Shown: in pieces, positions 55,210-64,000 of the stretch
Position numbering within the stretch: the first letter of the stretch is position 1
How the letters are laid out: every line of letters begins with the position of its first letter
Origin: an uncultured Opitutales bacterium
GTDB taxonomy: Bacteria; Verrucomicrobiota; Verrucomicrobiia; Opitutales; Intestinicryptomonadaceae
Assembly (NCBI GenBank): GCA_944389885.1
Contig: CALXNZ010000010.1
Span: forward strand, 1 to 64,000
Direction of reading: 5' to 3'
Length of the DNA stretch: 64,000 nt
Program-made: the position numbers and the translations under genes
The notes under the pieces: model-generated
Told to the model about the DNA's origin: nothing
Databases searched by the model: none
The model's input: only the letters and a program-made list of their open reading frames with translations

Positions 55210-56748
55210 ATGCGCCCCCTCTATTTAGGCATAGACGCAAGCACCCAATCAATGACGGGAATTGTCATAGATTGCGAAAACTCAACAGTTCTCGCAAGCG
55301 AAAGCGTAAATTTTGAAAGAGAACTACCCGAATACGAGACAAGCGCCGGAGTGCGCACGGCAAAAGACAATCCGCTCGTGGTATGGTCATACCCATTGAT
55401 GTGGCTCGACGCTCTCGAGATGTTGTTCAAAAAAATATCCGCATCTATAAATATGGGGGATATATCCGCCGTAAGCGGCTCGGGGCAACAACATGCCACT
55501 GTTTGGCTAAACTCCGATATGGCTTTCTCTTCTTTGGATTTCTCTAAAAGCCTTTCGGACAATATCGGGTATTTTTTAAGCAGAAAAGAATCTCCCGTTT
55601 GGATGGACGCCTCAACTTCTGTCGAATGTTCCGAGATGAGTGACTCTGCGGGCGGAGCCTCAAAAGTTCTACAAAAAACCGGCTCCATTATGACTGAGCG
55701 GTTTTCCGGCGCTCAAATACGGAAAATATCGAAATTTGAGCCTAAAATATACGAAGCCACAAAGAGAATACATCTGAATTCATCTTTTATATGTTCCATC
55801 TTGAGCGGTTTGGATTCTCCAATAGATTTTTGCGACGGAGCAGGAATGAATCTAATGAACATAAACGATTTTTCTTGGGATTCGGAAATGTTGGATTCAT
55901 GCGCCCCAAATCTAATTGCCAAGCTTCCTAAGCTTGCGTCTGCCTCAAGCGTCGCGGGAAATATATCGCAATACCTGTGCAATAAATACGGCTTTGATAG
56001 AAACGCAAAAGTTGTCGTGTTTACCGGGGACAATCCGTCGAGCCTTGTCGGCATAGGAGCGTCTTCAGAGGGGGCGGCCGCGGTGAGCCTCGGTACGAGC
56101 GATACGCTTTTTTCATCAATGGAGAAGTTTGTTCCCGTAGAAAACGCCCATATTTTCTCTAATCCCGTCGGCGGATATATGGGATTGCTGTGCTTTAGGA
56201 ATGGTTCGCTCGCCCGCGACAAATTTAGGGAGATGATGGGGGTAGATTGGAAATTCTTCGACGAAACCGCATTTGAGAATTATGCGCCCAAATTAGATAA
56301 AAAACTTATTTTGCCATTCTTTACAGACGAGATTTCTCCTAAAATATCCGCCAACGGGCCCGTCTTCGTAGGATTCTCCTCTGAAGATTCAAAGGAATCA
56401 CGCATTAGGAACTTTATAGAGGGCCAAGTATTCAATATATATCTTCAAGCGCAAGAGATGGGAAATATCCCCAAAAAAATAATTCTCACAGGCGGGGCGT
56501 CAAAGAGCTCTGGAATCGCCCAGACATTTGCAGATGTATTCGGGGTCGAAATCTATACCCTAAAAACCTCCCAAAACTCCGCGGCCTTAGGAGCCGCCAT
56601 GCGGGCGGCGTCTTGCGATTATGACATGAAATTTTTGGAATCGAAATTTTGTCCATTAGTCCGCTCAAAAACGCCAAGAATCTGCGCCCAACAAGTGTAC
56701 GCGCATAAATTGAATTTATTCCGCTCAACATTCTATACAAATCGCTGA
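55210..56748 (+). CDS. Xylulokinase-like FGGY kinase
   Basis: A 512-residue sugar kinase: YLGIDASTQSMTGIVID, VSGSGQQHATVWL, FTGDNPSSLVGIGA, VSLGTSDTLFS, and ILTGGASKSSGIAQTFADVF near the ATP site, then AALGAAMRAA. It resembles xylulokinases and should phosphorylate the ketose made by the isomerase-like gene at 51383. Five bases separate it from the HEAT gene. It ends 77 bases before a hairpin terminator. Confidence 0.87.
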   Translation: MRPLYLGIDASTQSMTGIVIDCENSTVLASESVNFERELPEYETSAGVRTAKDNPLVVWSYPLMWLDALEMLFKKISASINMGDISAVSGSGQQHATVWLNSDMAFSSLDFSKSLSDNIGYFLSRKESPVWMDASTSVECSEMSDSAGGASKVLQKTGSIMTERFSGAQIRKISKFEPKIYEATKRIHLNSSFICSILSGLDSPIDFCDGAGMNLMNINDFSWDSEMLDSCAPNLIAKLPKLASASSVAGNISQYLCNKYGFDRNAKVVVFTGDNPSSLVGIGASSEGAAAVSLGTSDTLFSSMEKFVPVENAHIFSNPVGGYMGLLCFRNGSLARDKFREMMGVDWKFFDETAFENYAPKLDKKLILPFFTDEISPKISANGPVFVGFSSEDSKESRIRNFIEGQVFNIYLQAQEMGNIPKKIILTGGASKSSGIAQTFADVFGVEIYTLKTSQNSAALGAAMRAASCDYDMKFLESKFCPLVRSKTPRICAQQVYAHKLNLFRSTFYTNR

Positions 56749-56824
56749 ACTTATTTATTTTTCAGCTCTCAAAATTGAGCGTTTTTTGCAATCGCTTTTA
56801 CCGTCCAAATTTCGGGACAAAAAA

Positions 56825-56846
56825 ACGGGTTCGGTGAAGAACCCGT
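56825..56846. terminator. Rho-independent terminator, bidirectional
   Basis: ACGGGTTC and GAACCCGT form an 8-bp stem with a six-base loop. On the minus strand TTTTTTT follows, on the plus strand AAACAAAAAG. It lies between the converging kinase gene and the broken PEP-CTERM gene. Confidence 0.8.
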
Positions 56847-56863
56847 AAACAAAAAGATTATAA

Positions 56864-58662
56864 TTAATTGCGCCGTTTGCAAGCAACCATAACAAACGCA
56901 AAAATTCCGAATAATGCCGCAAATGTCGCAGGCTCGGGGATAACGTGTGTAGCCGAAAACCAATATCCGCCGTTAAGATCATCTTCCACATATGTGAAAT
57001 CCACCCAATCCCCATTTTTAGAGGATACCAAGCTTAAATCGTCGTCCGGATTTATAGAATCCAAATGAATCAGATATTCTCTAAAGCCATCTATAACCAT
57101 ATTTTTTGTAAGATAGACAGATTCATCTACCGATCCTAAAGTGCCTCCCGCAAGAGTCTCAAGCTCTATATAGGTGACGGAACTGTCTATAAACAAGTTC
57201 AAGGTCATAAATTTTATACCGCTGGTATGACTTGCAATCGTAGTATTCTCAAAATTGAATTGTTTCAGTTGCTGATTAGCGTATAATTCCAGATAGCCAT
57301 TGCCGCGCGTCATGCTTATCATACAGTCCGCTTGTGTTCCAGTATCGAGTTTTTTGAATACGTTGGAAGATCTCAAAATCAGTGTTGAATGATTGTTATC
57401 CAAACGAACAGACCCACTTCTTACGATTAAGTCGCCTTCCCCAACTCCTGAAGCGATTTCGACTGTTGCTTGAGCGATATTCAAGCTATCTTTGATATCA
57501 AAAGCCGCCCCTGGGTTTATAGTCAACTTGGTAGAATCCAATGATTGAGAATTTTGGTAAATATAGAATGAGCCTACAGTAATTTTTATTGAACCCGATA
57601 TATTTAATCTCGTTTTATCTCCGATCCATACATTTCCAACCTCTAATATGGAACCTTCCGCCATATTAAATTCCAAATCTCTGGAGACTCCCCAGTCGCT
57701 CATTTTAAGCTGCCCGCCATTTAAATTTACACAGGCATTGGCGGAGAGATTTACTTGTTGATTCGCTCCTATTGTCCAACTGCCGGCGTTTATTGTACCA
57801 TCGATATTATAATAAGGTTGGCACCTGATCCGACTGGAACGTCAGAGCTTTATAGACGTATTCGGGATTTTCCGCTGAACCAGTGTTTTCGCGTACATTT
57901 ATGGTGCCGTTTAAATTGAAGGTCACATTTGCGCAAGAATTTGCAACACCGAGAATGGTTTCCGCAGAAGCGCCTTGAAATAAGAGAGGTGTAGCGCTAT
58001 TTATCGTGTTGGATTCAGTAAAAGTGAGAGTCTTTTTTAGCGGATCTGTAAGATTGGAATCCTCATCGGGATTTCCAGTGCCGGACAAACGTATTCCAGA
58101 AGTAATATTCGTATCTGAAGAATGGGTTATGTTTATAGTTCCGCCGTCAAAAGTGAGCTTGGCTTCAGGATTATCATTCCATCTGGACTGAGATGTTCAT
58201 TGCCTATATGGAAATAAAGAGCCCAGCGCATTGATTCGGTATCCCACCAGAAGCTCCGGGCCCCGTTTGAGAATATATATAATCTGTATCTACATTGATA
58301 GTGCCGTCTGCTCCGTCAGGGGTGGTCCCATTTAGATTTACTACTACATCTGAATCGCTTGAGACACCTAGAGAAGCATTTGAAAAAATTTTTCCTACGG
58401 TATAATTTCCGTCTACGTTGAGCTGTTTCAAATTCCAATTTAATAGCAAGGCTACTTTATTTGAATTTGGATATTTAGATATGCCTTCAGTTTCATAATC
58501 AACCAGCGTCGTAGAACTTGGCCCGGAATATATATCCCAAGTTGAAGTACTCCATGTGGGATTTGAGCCGTATGTCACATAACGATAGTCCATCTACTGA
58601 TATGCCATCGCCGGCGTGTACACAAGCGGTATAAACGGAAGAAGTACAAATATTTTCCTCAT
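56864..58662 (-). pseudogene. Broken PEP-CTERM surface protein
   Basis: Fragments of one exported beta-rich protein in three frames: a signal peptide from ATG 58662 (RKIFVLLPFIPLVYTPAMA) that runs into an in-frame TAG just after, then the frame to 58204, a second frame to 57807 (KLTFDGGTINITH, FNLNGTINVREN) and a third ending in VIPEPATFAALFGIFAFVMV with basic tail, a PEP-CTERM sorting signal. At least two frame changes (near 58190 and 57835) plus the TAG disrupt it, so it is a pseudogene unless the assembly is poor here. The intact relative is at 30883. Confidence 0.75.
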
Positions 58663-58870
58663 ATATTTAAACTATAAATGCAGATAGGATAATCAAGTAA
58701 AATTTATTCCTGACACAATGGAATTTTTTCGTAAAAATGATCTACAAGAATATAATTGATAAATAATAATGGAACAATCCTAATTATGTTTTAATTCATG
58801 ACGCAGCATTTATATAACGAGTAAGCTCTCATAATAACTGCACAGTTTATGAGATGTAATTTTAGGATAA

Positions 58871-58905
58871 AATAAAGACCCGCGATAAAATCGCGGGTCT
58901 TTATT
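58871..58905. terminator. Strong terminator after the GH92-GH42-Gfo/Idh operon
   Basis: AATAAAGACCCGCGAT and its exact reverse complement form a 16-bp perfect stem around AAA, 20 bases after the stop of the Gfo/Idh gene (minus strand). It closes that operon. Confidence 0.85.
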
Positions 58906-58924
58906 GCTTTTCATACCCCACACT

Positions 58925-60280
58925 TTATATCTTATAAGGTAAAAATTCTTGTTTGTATGGATAATGGCTATTGAAGAATTTATTAGCTTCTTTTTTTGTA
59001 AATTGTCGGGTCTTATGGTCGTAAACGAGTTCTTCACCGGGAAAATGTATTGGGATACAACCCAAGAGCACGAATTCGTTTAAATCCGCCGCATAATCTA
59101 CAATATCCGAATTGGCCTTTTTACCCTCTATGCACGCTTCAACCCAATTTCGGTGATGGGATTTTTCCGTAGGTATATCCGGCGGGAGAGCGTTCGACTT
59201 TTTGAGCTCTATCATTCTCTCGCGCGGAGATATTATCGTGCGGGCCCCGAATTGGTCGAAACACATAACAGTTTCTTTGGTCCCGATTATTGCGGCCCCG
59301 TTGGGAGTTGAGTCTATCACCTCTTGCGGGATTCTCGGCAAATCTTTAGGGCGCAAAGAAGTGTCATACCAATACATTTTCACCGCCGGCCGCGCACCCT
59401 TAGGCGCGAACTCAAATTCTGTTCTGGAGTGTAGAGGCCAAGAATAATCGTCGAAAGGATCGGACGTGCCTTTGATTTTTACAGGCATTCCAAGCTCAAG
59501 CGGCGAATAGACCCAATCGAAGATATGGCAGGCATGGTCACCCATTGCGCCGGTTCCGTAAGCGCGCAAACCGCGCCAATGGAACGGCACCATATGGCTT
59601 GAATATTGCGCATCAGGAGCTACGTTGAGCCACAATTTGAAATCGAGAGTAGATGGGATTTTTTCGTTTGGATCCGGGCGCGGAAAATCCGGTCCCTGCT
59701 TCCATACAGGCCTATCGGTCCATATGTGCATTTCCTTCACCTCTCCGATGAGGCCGTCTTTGTACCACTGGCGGACATTGCGCCATGGACCTACAGTATG
59801 CCCTTGATTTCCAAGTTGGGTGACCACTCCGGTTTCTTTGGCAATCCTTACAAGCTCGCGCGACTCCCATATAGTGCGGGTCATCGGCTTTTCTATGTAA
59901 ACATGTTTGCCGTTCAGCATAGCCCACGCCGCGATTGGAAAGTGGGCGTGATCGGGTGTGGATATAACCACGGCATCAATATCCTTGCCGTATTTGTCGA
60001 ACATTTTGCGGTAATCGCGCATGCGAGGCACGTCGGGAAACCTTTTATAGGTAGTGGCGGCATTTTTATCGTCCACATCCACAAAGCAAACGGGATTTAC
60101 TTTATCGAATGTGCATAAATCGCGACACGCCCACTCTCCGCGCCCGCCTACCCCTATAAATGCGACATTGAGCTTTGAGCTCGGCGCTTTTTCCGCCCCT
60201 GCCGCCCATTTGGGCAATATTGCAAAACTTGTCGCGGAAAGAGCTGCAGTTTTTAGAAATGACCTTCTTGATTGTCCCAT
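58925..60280 (-). CDS. Tat-exported Gfo/Idh/MocA oxidoreductase (second)
   Basis: A 451-residue protein with a Tat signal (SRRSFLKTAALSATSFAILP), Rossmann motif LNVAFIGVGGRGEWA and catalytic segment YIEKPMTRTIWES, then TQLGNQGH. GTAAGAGGAGGTTTTTCT gives an excellent binding site. It differs in the C-terminal domain from the one at 52868 and matches the large Gfo/Idh group of Planctomycetota/Verrucomicrobiota whose substrates are mostly unknown. It lies downstream of the GH92 and GH42-like genes, so it may process released glycosides or oxidise the sugar product. Confidence 0.86.
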   Translation of the reverse strand: MGQSRRSFLKTAALSATSFAILPKWAAGAEKAPSSKLNVAFIGVGGRGEWACRDLCTFDKVNPVCFVDVDDKNAATTYKRFPDVPRMRDYRKMFDKYGKDIDAVVISTPDHAHFPIAAWAMLNGKHVYIEKPMTRTIWESRELVRIAKETGVVTQLGNQGHTVGPWRNVRQWYKDGLIGEVKEMHIWTDRPVWKQGPDFPRPDPNEKIPSTLDFKLWLNVAPDAQYSSHMVPFHWRGLRAYGTGAMGDHACHIFDWVYSPLELGMPVKIKGTSDPFDDYSWPLHSRTEFEFAPKGARPAVKMYWYDTSLRPKDLPRIPQEVIDSTPNGAAIIGTKETVMCFDQFGARTIISPRERMIELKKSNALPPDIPTEKSHHRNWVEACIEGKKANSDIVDYAADLNEFVLLGCIPIHFPGEELVYDHKTRQFTKKEANKFFNSHYPYKQEFLPYKI

Positions 60281-60518
60281 AGAAAAACCTCCTCTTACAA
60301 ATTAGTATGACCACATTGACATAAAACGTTCTATCAAATTTAATTATACTTTCAAGAAGAAAATAATAAAAAAACTCTGCGCACGGAGGCATTAGAAGAA
60401 ATATTCCAAAAGAGAATTTTCTACGCGACACAGTTAGGGACTTGTTTTACTTCCGTCATTTAATCTATGTCAGTCCCAATTTATATAATAATTGCGCGCG
60501 TATTATGAGTGCGCATTT

Positions 60519-63179
60519 CTATTGAACCGGCTCCGTGCGCAGAAATTTTACGTCGCCTTTTTTCATGTCAAAGGAGATTTCATTTGAAACTCCCAAATCC
60601 ACTTTATCGAATATATCGAACATTTTGCATTTTTGTGGAAGTTTGATCGGGTATATCCCGTCTTTTGTAGCGCAAATTGATATATATTTATCGTTGGAGT
60701 ACACCGCGGCGGGCGCATCAGTATAAATATGCACATTTCCGAGTTTTGCTGCGTATTTTATCAATTCCGGGAAGAATCGGGGCACGGAGCAAAATATGTT
60801 TTTACCGCGCACTACAATAGCCGCTTCTCCGCTTACAAATTTTGCCAATACGATATCCCCTTCTTTAACCTTAGGCACGAGAACCGGAAATTTGTTTTTT
60901 GATCCGAACCCATTAGGCAAGCCGATTTCCAAACCTTCGAGGGTCGGGAGCGCAGCTATTTTCATATTCTCAGGCGCACATTTCACTTCAAACCCAGTTA
61001 GTTCTTCGACCGCTTCCAAACTAAATTTCCTAGCGTCTAAATCTATGTATCCGGGCATCCACATCCAAATATTTACGGAATCCGCCGTAGCTTTTTTCAG
61101 TTTCTTTCTATCCTTGTTTGTGAGAGCGTAAACCCCGGAAAAAATATTTAATTTTGTATTAGCCCTTTTAGATATTATATCGCTCGCCAAATAGTGGGCG
61201 AACGGGATTCCGCATCTGCCCAACACTCCTCGACCATGATACAATAGGAAGTGGACGGTATCGTAAGCGAGCTTATAGCCCCCGAGCATGCACATCGAAT
61301 CTTCGTCGAACACAAGGGCCATTTGAGGCTCGTACTTTTGCGGGTTTTTATGGGATAGATTTTCCTCTTTTACTATGGTGGCCATTTCGTCCCAAAGTTT
61401 TGAATCGGCAAACCAGCCACTCCCTCCCAAATCCATAAACCAAGACGCAAAATTTCTGACCGACTCTTGCGCGAGATTTCTTCTCAAAACTTTTATCGTT
61501 TTTTCTCGAGTGTTTAAGTCAGCTTCAAATCCAGGACAATCGCTATTGTCTTTTGTGGTAAGGTAAGTGGAAGTATCGTCCTCGTCCAACCATATTTTAC
61601 CCGCCAGAGTTATTGAATCAGCGGCTCCCATTACACTTTTAGCGTCTCCGAATTTTCTATCCACATACGATATAGGTCCGCAAATTATATCAATATCACG
61701 CAGCTTTAATAAACGTTCAAGTCCATAATGACCAGAACTGCCGGCACCCTTCGGCGCGCTCGAAAATTCCATTCCGTAGCCGTAAAAGCAAAGAAATAAA
61801 CGGTTTTTAGCCACCGATTTTACAGTTTCAGACAATTCTTTTAAAGCGTCGATAACGGCATCTTGCATGAATAAATTGAAATCGGCTATGTCGAATTCAG
61901 TTTCCGGATTTATCAAATGCGACACCGCTTGTCGGCGTTTTCCGCTCGGCACTTGAACGGTGTCGATAGCGGCTGAAGGATTTCTCCACGCCGCCTGCAA
62001 AGCCGAATCCGAAGGATATTTTTTCTTTAACCAGGCTCTCCACGCCGTGAGAGTAGAATCGTCGTATCCGGCGTAGTCTCCCTTCCAAGTGTTCCCGTAG
62101 AACCATTCTTGCCCCCTCCCGTTGGTAATGTGGTAGCCCGCCATATTGTCGGGGTAATTCTTTTCCGAAAACTCGATGAATCTTTTCACGGCGAGTTTCG
62201 CGCTCTCTATATAAGCTCTGGAAGACATTGAAATATAAATTGGAGACGTCTTGCCGTTGGAAAATTTCATAAATTCCGCCTTGTTGGCGTCTCGCCACTC
62301 TTTTGGGGGATATAATATCAGACGCGGAATCAGCCTGGCATTTGGATTGGCTTTTATTATGGAGTCGTAGAATATGCGCGTTTCCAGGAAATCCGCATCG
62401 CCATTTTTATTTGTCCACGGAGGCACCAGTGGAAAATTTACGAAATCTACCCCCGCTGCTTTCGCCATTTTCACTTGCGCTGAGACTGAAGATTCCCCTG
62501 CGGCACCCATTAGGCGAAAATCTTCAAAATGTTTTCTAAAGCCTATATCCAAGCGCTCATTCTTATCTGTTTTTACCCGCAATTCCACTTTGTAATTATT
62601 CCCGGCTACGGCTTTAATGCCTGAAAAATGCAGATGGAATCCTGTTAGATCCAATAAATCTTTTCTGGTTATATCCGCGAGAACCGCGCGTTCCCCATCT
62701 TCGACCACACGCGATATAGAAAAAGGAAATTTCCGCTTTTTATCGCTGATGCCCTTCCACCAATACGACAATGCCGGATCTACATTCTCGCAGTCCAAAT
62801 CTAAGGCTTTCTCAATTTTTCCCGTCGAGAGGTTTTTTATCTCAATTTTAGAAATCCACAATTTCAGTGTCGGGTTGTCGCGCAATCTTATATGTATAGC
62901 GCAAAAGTCTGAATCGAAAGGTGCGGTAAATTCAAAGGAAATATTTTGCCATTTGTTCGCCTCGGTTTTAGCTCCCAGATTTCCTCTGGTGACATATACC
63001 ATGCGCTGGGCAACTGGCCTCCCATTGCATGTAATGAGCGGGACTCCATTTATTTGTTCAACTTTATAAATATTTTTGGCGCAGTCAGCATTACTATTAT
63101 TAGCAAAGGCTTCAATACAAATTGAAAATATAAAAAGCAAGGGGCATAATACGGCCGACTTTATATATTTCCTACCCAT
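60519..63179 (-). CDS. Exported GH42-like beta-galactosidase-type hydrolase
   Basis: An 886-residue protein with a signal peptide (SAVLCPLLFIFSICIEAFA), an N-terminal beta-sandwich of about 200 residues that could bind carbohydrate, and a TIM-barrel region (VDFVNFPLVPPWTNKNG, YHITNGRGQEWFYGNTW, IDIICGPISYVDRKFGDA, KIWLDEDDTSTY) with the layout of GH42 enzymes. The likely acid/base Glu is in GQEWFY and the nucleophile in LDEDD. The C-terminal 250 residues carry the trimer-like and beta domains. It is more divergent than canonical LacZ-like GH42 proteins, so specificity is open. It lies 56 bases after the GH92 gene. Confidence 0.65.
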   Translation of the reverse strand: MGRKYIKSAVLCPLLFIFSICIEAFANNSNADCAKNIYKVEQINGVPLITCNGRPVAQRMVYVTRGNLGAKTEANKWQNISFEFTAPFDSDFCAIHIRLRDNPTLKLWISKIEIKNLSTGKIEKALDLDCENVDPALSYWWKGISDKKRKFPFSISRVVEDGERAVLADITRKDLLDLTGFHLHFSGIKAVAGNNYKVELRVKTDKNERLDIGFRKHFEDFRLMGAAGESSVSAQVKMAKAAGVDFVNFPLVPPWTNKNGDADFLETRIFYDSIIKANPNARLIPRLILYPPKEWRDANKAEFMKFSNGKTSPIYISMSSRAYIESAKLAVKRFIEFSEKNYPDNMAGYHITNGRGQEWFYGNTWKGDYAGYDDSTLTAWRAWLKKKYPSDSALQAAWRNPSAAIDTVQVPSGKRRQAVSHLINPETEFDIADFNLFMQDAVIDALKELSETVKSVAKNRLFLCFYGYGMEFSSAPKGAGSSGHYGLERLLKLRDIDIICGPISYVDRKFGDAKSVMGAADSITLAGKIWLDEDDTSTYLTTKDNSDCPGFEADLNTREKTIKVLRRNLAQESVRNFASWFMDLGGSGWFADSKLWDEMATIVKEENLSHKNPQKYEPQMALVFDEDSMCMLGGYKLAYDTVHFLLYHGRGVLGRCGIPFAHYLASDIISKRANTKLNIFSGVYALTNKDRKKLKKATADSVNIWMWMPGYIDLDARKFSLEAVEELTGFEVKCAPENMKIAALPTLEGLEIGLPNGFGSKNKFPVLVPKVKEGDIVLAKFVSGEAAIVVRGKNIFCSVPRFFPELIKYAAKLGNVHIYTDAPAAVYSNDKYISICATKDGIYPIKLPQKCKMFDIFDKVDLGVSNEISFDMKKGDVKFLRTEPVQ

Positions 63180-63235
63180 GAATTAGCCTCTATGCTGATG
63201 ATTATGAGAATTAATTTGTTGAGTATATAAAACCT

Positions 63236-64000
63236 CTATTTCGTCTTAAAATGCTGGAGCAGAGAATCCGCATTTGAGGCCCATTCTTTGTTCGGGCGCA
63301 AGCTCATCTCAAATTCAAGTGCGCCACCGGAGATTAGCTCTTCGTGCGTGAACCAGGCCCTATCCAAATTTTTACCGTTTAATTTTGCGGATTTTATATA
63401 TTTTTTACCTTCGCTTACCCCGTGCGCCAATATCTTGAAATTCCGACCGTTGGGGAGTTTTATATTCACTTCGTCAAATTGAGGCGCCCCTATCACATAT
63501 ATAGGAATCCCCGCACTAACGGGATAAAATCCCATAGACGTAAATACATAATAAGCGCTTAAAGCCCCGCCGTCTTCATCTCCGGGCAGCCCCATATAAT
63601 CTACCCTGAACCAACGATCCAATATGAAGTTAAGCATTTTCTGGGTCTTCCAAGGAGCTCCAGCATAAACATACATGTAAGGAATTCCGAAACTGGGCTC
63701 GTTCCCCGCCGAGAATTGCCCTGTCATACCCGTAGAATCGGGCATAACGGCATAAAACCTAAATAAAGAAGTTCCGAGATTTTCAACAAAGAGATCGTCC
63801 AAAGATTTCTCAAATTCTTTATTCCCGCCGTAAAGCGAAATTAAGTCGCCTATGTTATGCGGAACGTCCCAACGGTAAGTCCAAGCGTTATTTTCCGCAT
63901 AATATGGGCGTGCTCCGCGCTTTAAGCACTTCGTATCGAAGTTTATAAATTTGCCGTCCTTATCTTTTGGGGCAAAAAATTTTATCTTGGAATCAAATAA
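63236..64000 (-). CDS. GH92 alpha-mannosidase, 5' part outside the window
   Basis: The frame runs to the right edge with no start, so only the C-terminal 254 residues are present. Family motifs are NAWTYRWDVPHN, GNEPSFGIPYMYVYAGAPW, GLPGDEDGGALSAYYVFTSM (the catalytic Asp pair region) and FYPVSAGIPIYVIGAPQF. GH92 enzymes are calcium-dependent exo-alpha-mannosidases that remove mannose from N-glycan-type or mannan substrates; here exported is likely but its signal is not visible. First visible gene of the operon. Confidence 0.87.
   Translation of the reverse strand, partial: LFDSKIKFFAPKDKDGKFINFDTKCLKRGARPYYAENNAWTYRWDVPHNIGDLISLYGGNKEFEKSLDDLFVENLGTSLFRFYAVMPDSTGMTGQFSAGNEPSFGIPYMYVYAGAPWKTQKMLNFILDRWFRVDYMGLPGDEDGGALSAYYVFTSMGFYPVSAGIPIYVIGAPQFDEVNIKLPNGRNFKILAHGVSEGKKYIKSAKLNGKNLDRAWFTHEELISGGALEFEMSLRPNKEWASNADSLLQHFKTK

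Noticed and set aside
58810-59037. 75-codon minus-strand frame at the operon end
   Set aside because: It overlaps the 3' end of the Gfo/Idh gene and the terminator; a shadow frame.
1-64000. CRISPR array, tRNA or rRNA genes
   Set aside because: No spaced direct repeats of CRISPR type and no recognisable tRNA or rRNA sequence was found by reading; a tool scan could still find a tRNA.

Overview
The window looks like a chromosomal segment of a carbohydrate-degrading Verrucomicrobiota bacterium (Opitutales or Puniceicoccales-like, possibly gut or sediment associated). This is inferred from the mix of PEP-CTERM-type exported proteins, Tat-exported Gfo/Idh oxidoreductases, one-cysteine sulfatases, DUF5107-TPR protein, GH10/GH42/GH92 hydrolases, LacI/AraC regulators with paired catabolic operons, and Sel1-repeat proteins. 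No rRNA, tRNA or CRISPR was seen, so taxonomy rests on gene content only.

Layout. 0-3.8 kb: accessory region with two tandem Sel1-repeat genes (one frameshifted), a small exported Cys protein and an N-terminally truncated phosphomannose isomerase. 3.8-11.6 kb: a plus-strand operon headed by a perfect 19-bp palindrome: GH10 xylanase, LacI regulator, MFS permease, SDR dehydrogenase, RraA-like aldolase, enolase-superfamily dehydratase and UlaG-like metallo-hydrolase. Together these could form a non-phosphorylative sugar-acid route. 11.6-14.8 kb: gene-poor accessory stretch with a YcfL-like lipoprotein pair and a decayed pentapeptide-repeat gene. 14.9-24.2 kb: a minus-strand eight-gene catabolic operon (MFS, class II aldolase, Fe-S protein, FAD oxidase, FGGY kinase, IolB, fucose/arabinose-isomerase-like protein, PfkB kinase), with a LacI regulator and a protein-kinase-like gene on the opposite strand.

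26.4-32.3 kb: AT-rich accessory island (tiny membrane protein, exported unknown protein, acyltransferase, trypsin-like protease, a gene with a -1 slippery heptamer, PEP-CTERM protein). 32.4-42.6 kb: glycan cluster (mutarotase, giant DUF5107-TPR protein, AraC, GH5-like enzyme, two sulfatases). 42.9-50 kb: DUF4405 membrane protein, SMR exporter and a heavy-metal RND efflux operon with a Cys-rich leader gene. 50-56.7 kb: AraC regulator diverging from an isomerase-like, Gfo/Idh, HEAT and xylulokinase-like operon. 56.8-64 kb: a broken PEP-CTERM gene, then a minus-strand operon GH92 - GH42-like - Gfo/Idh ending in a strong hairpin.

The metabolic genes are all open. Broken or shifted frames are confined to surface, repeat and accessory genes (Sel1, pentapeptide, PEP-CTERM, the 29.4-kb gene). 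The strongest candidates for something undescribed are the 14.9-26.4 kb hybrid pathway, the 3.8-11.6 kb pathway, and the putative programmed frameshift at 29.76 kb.
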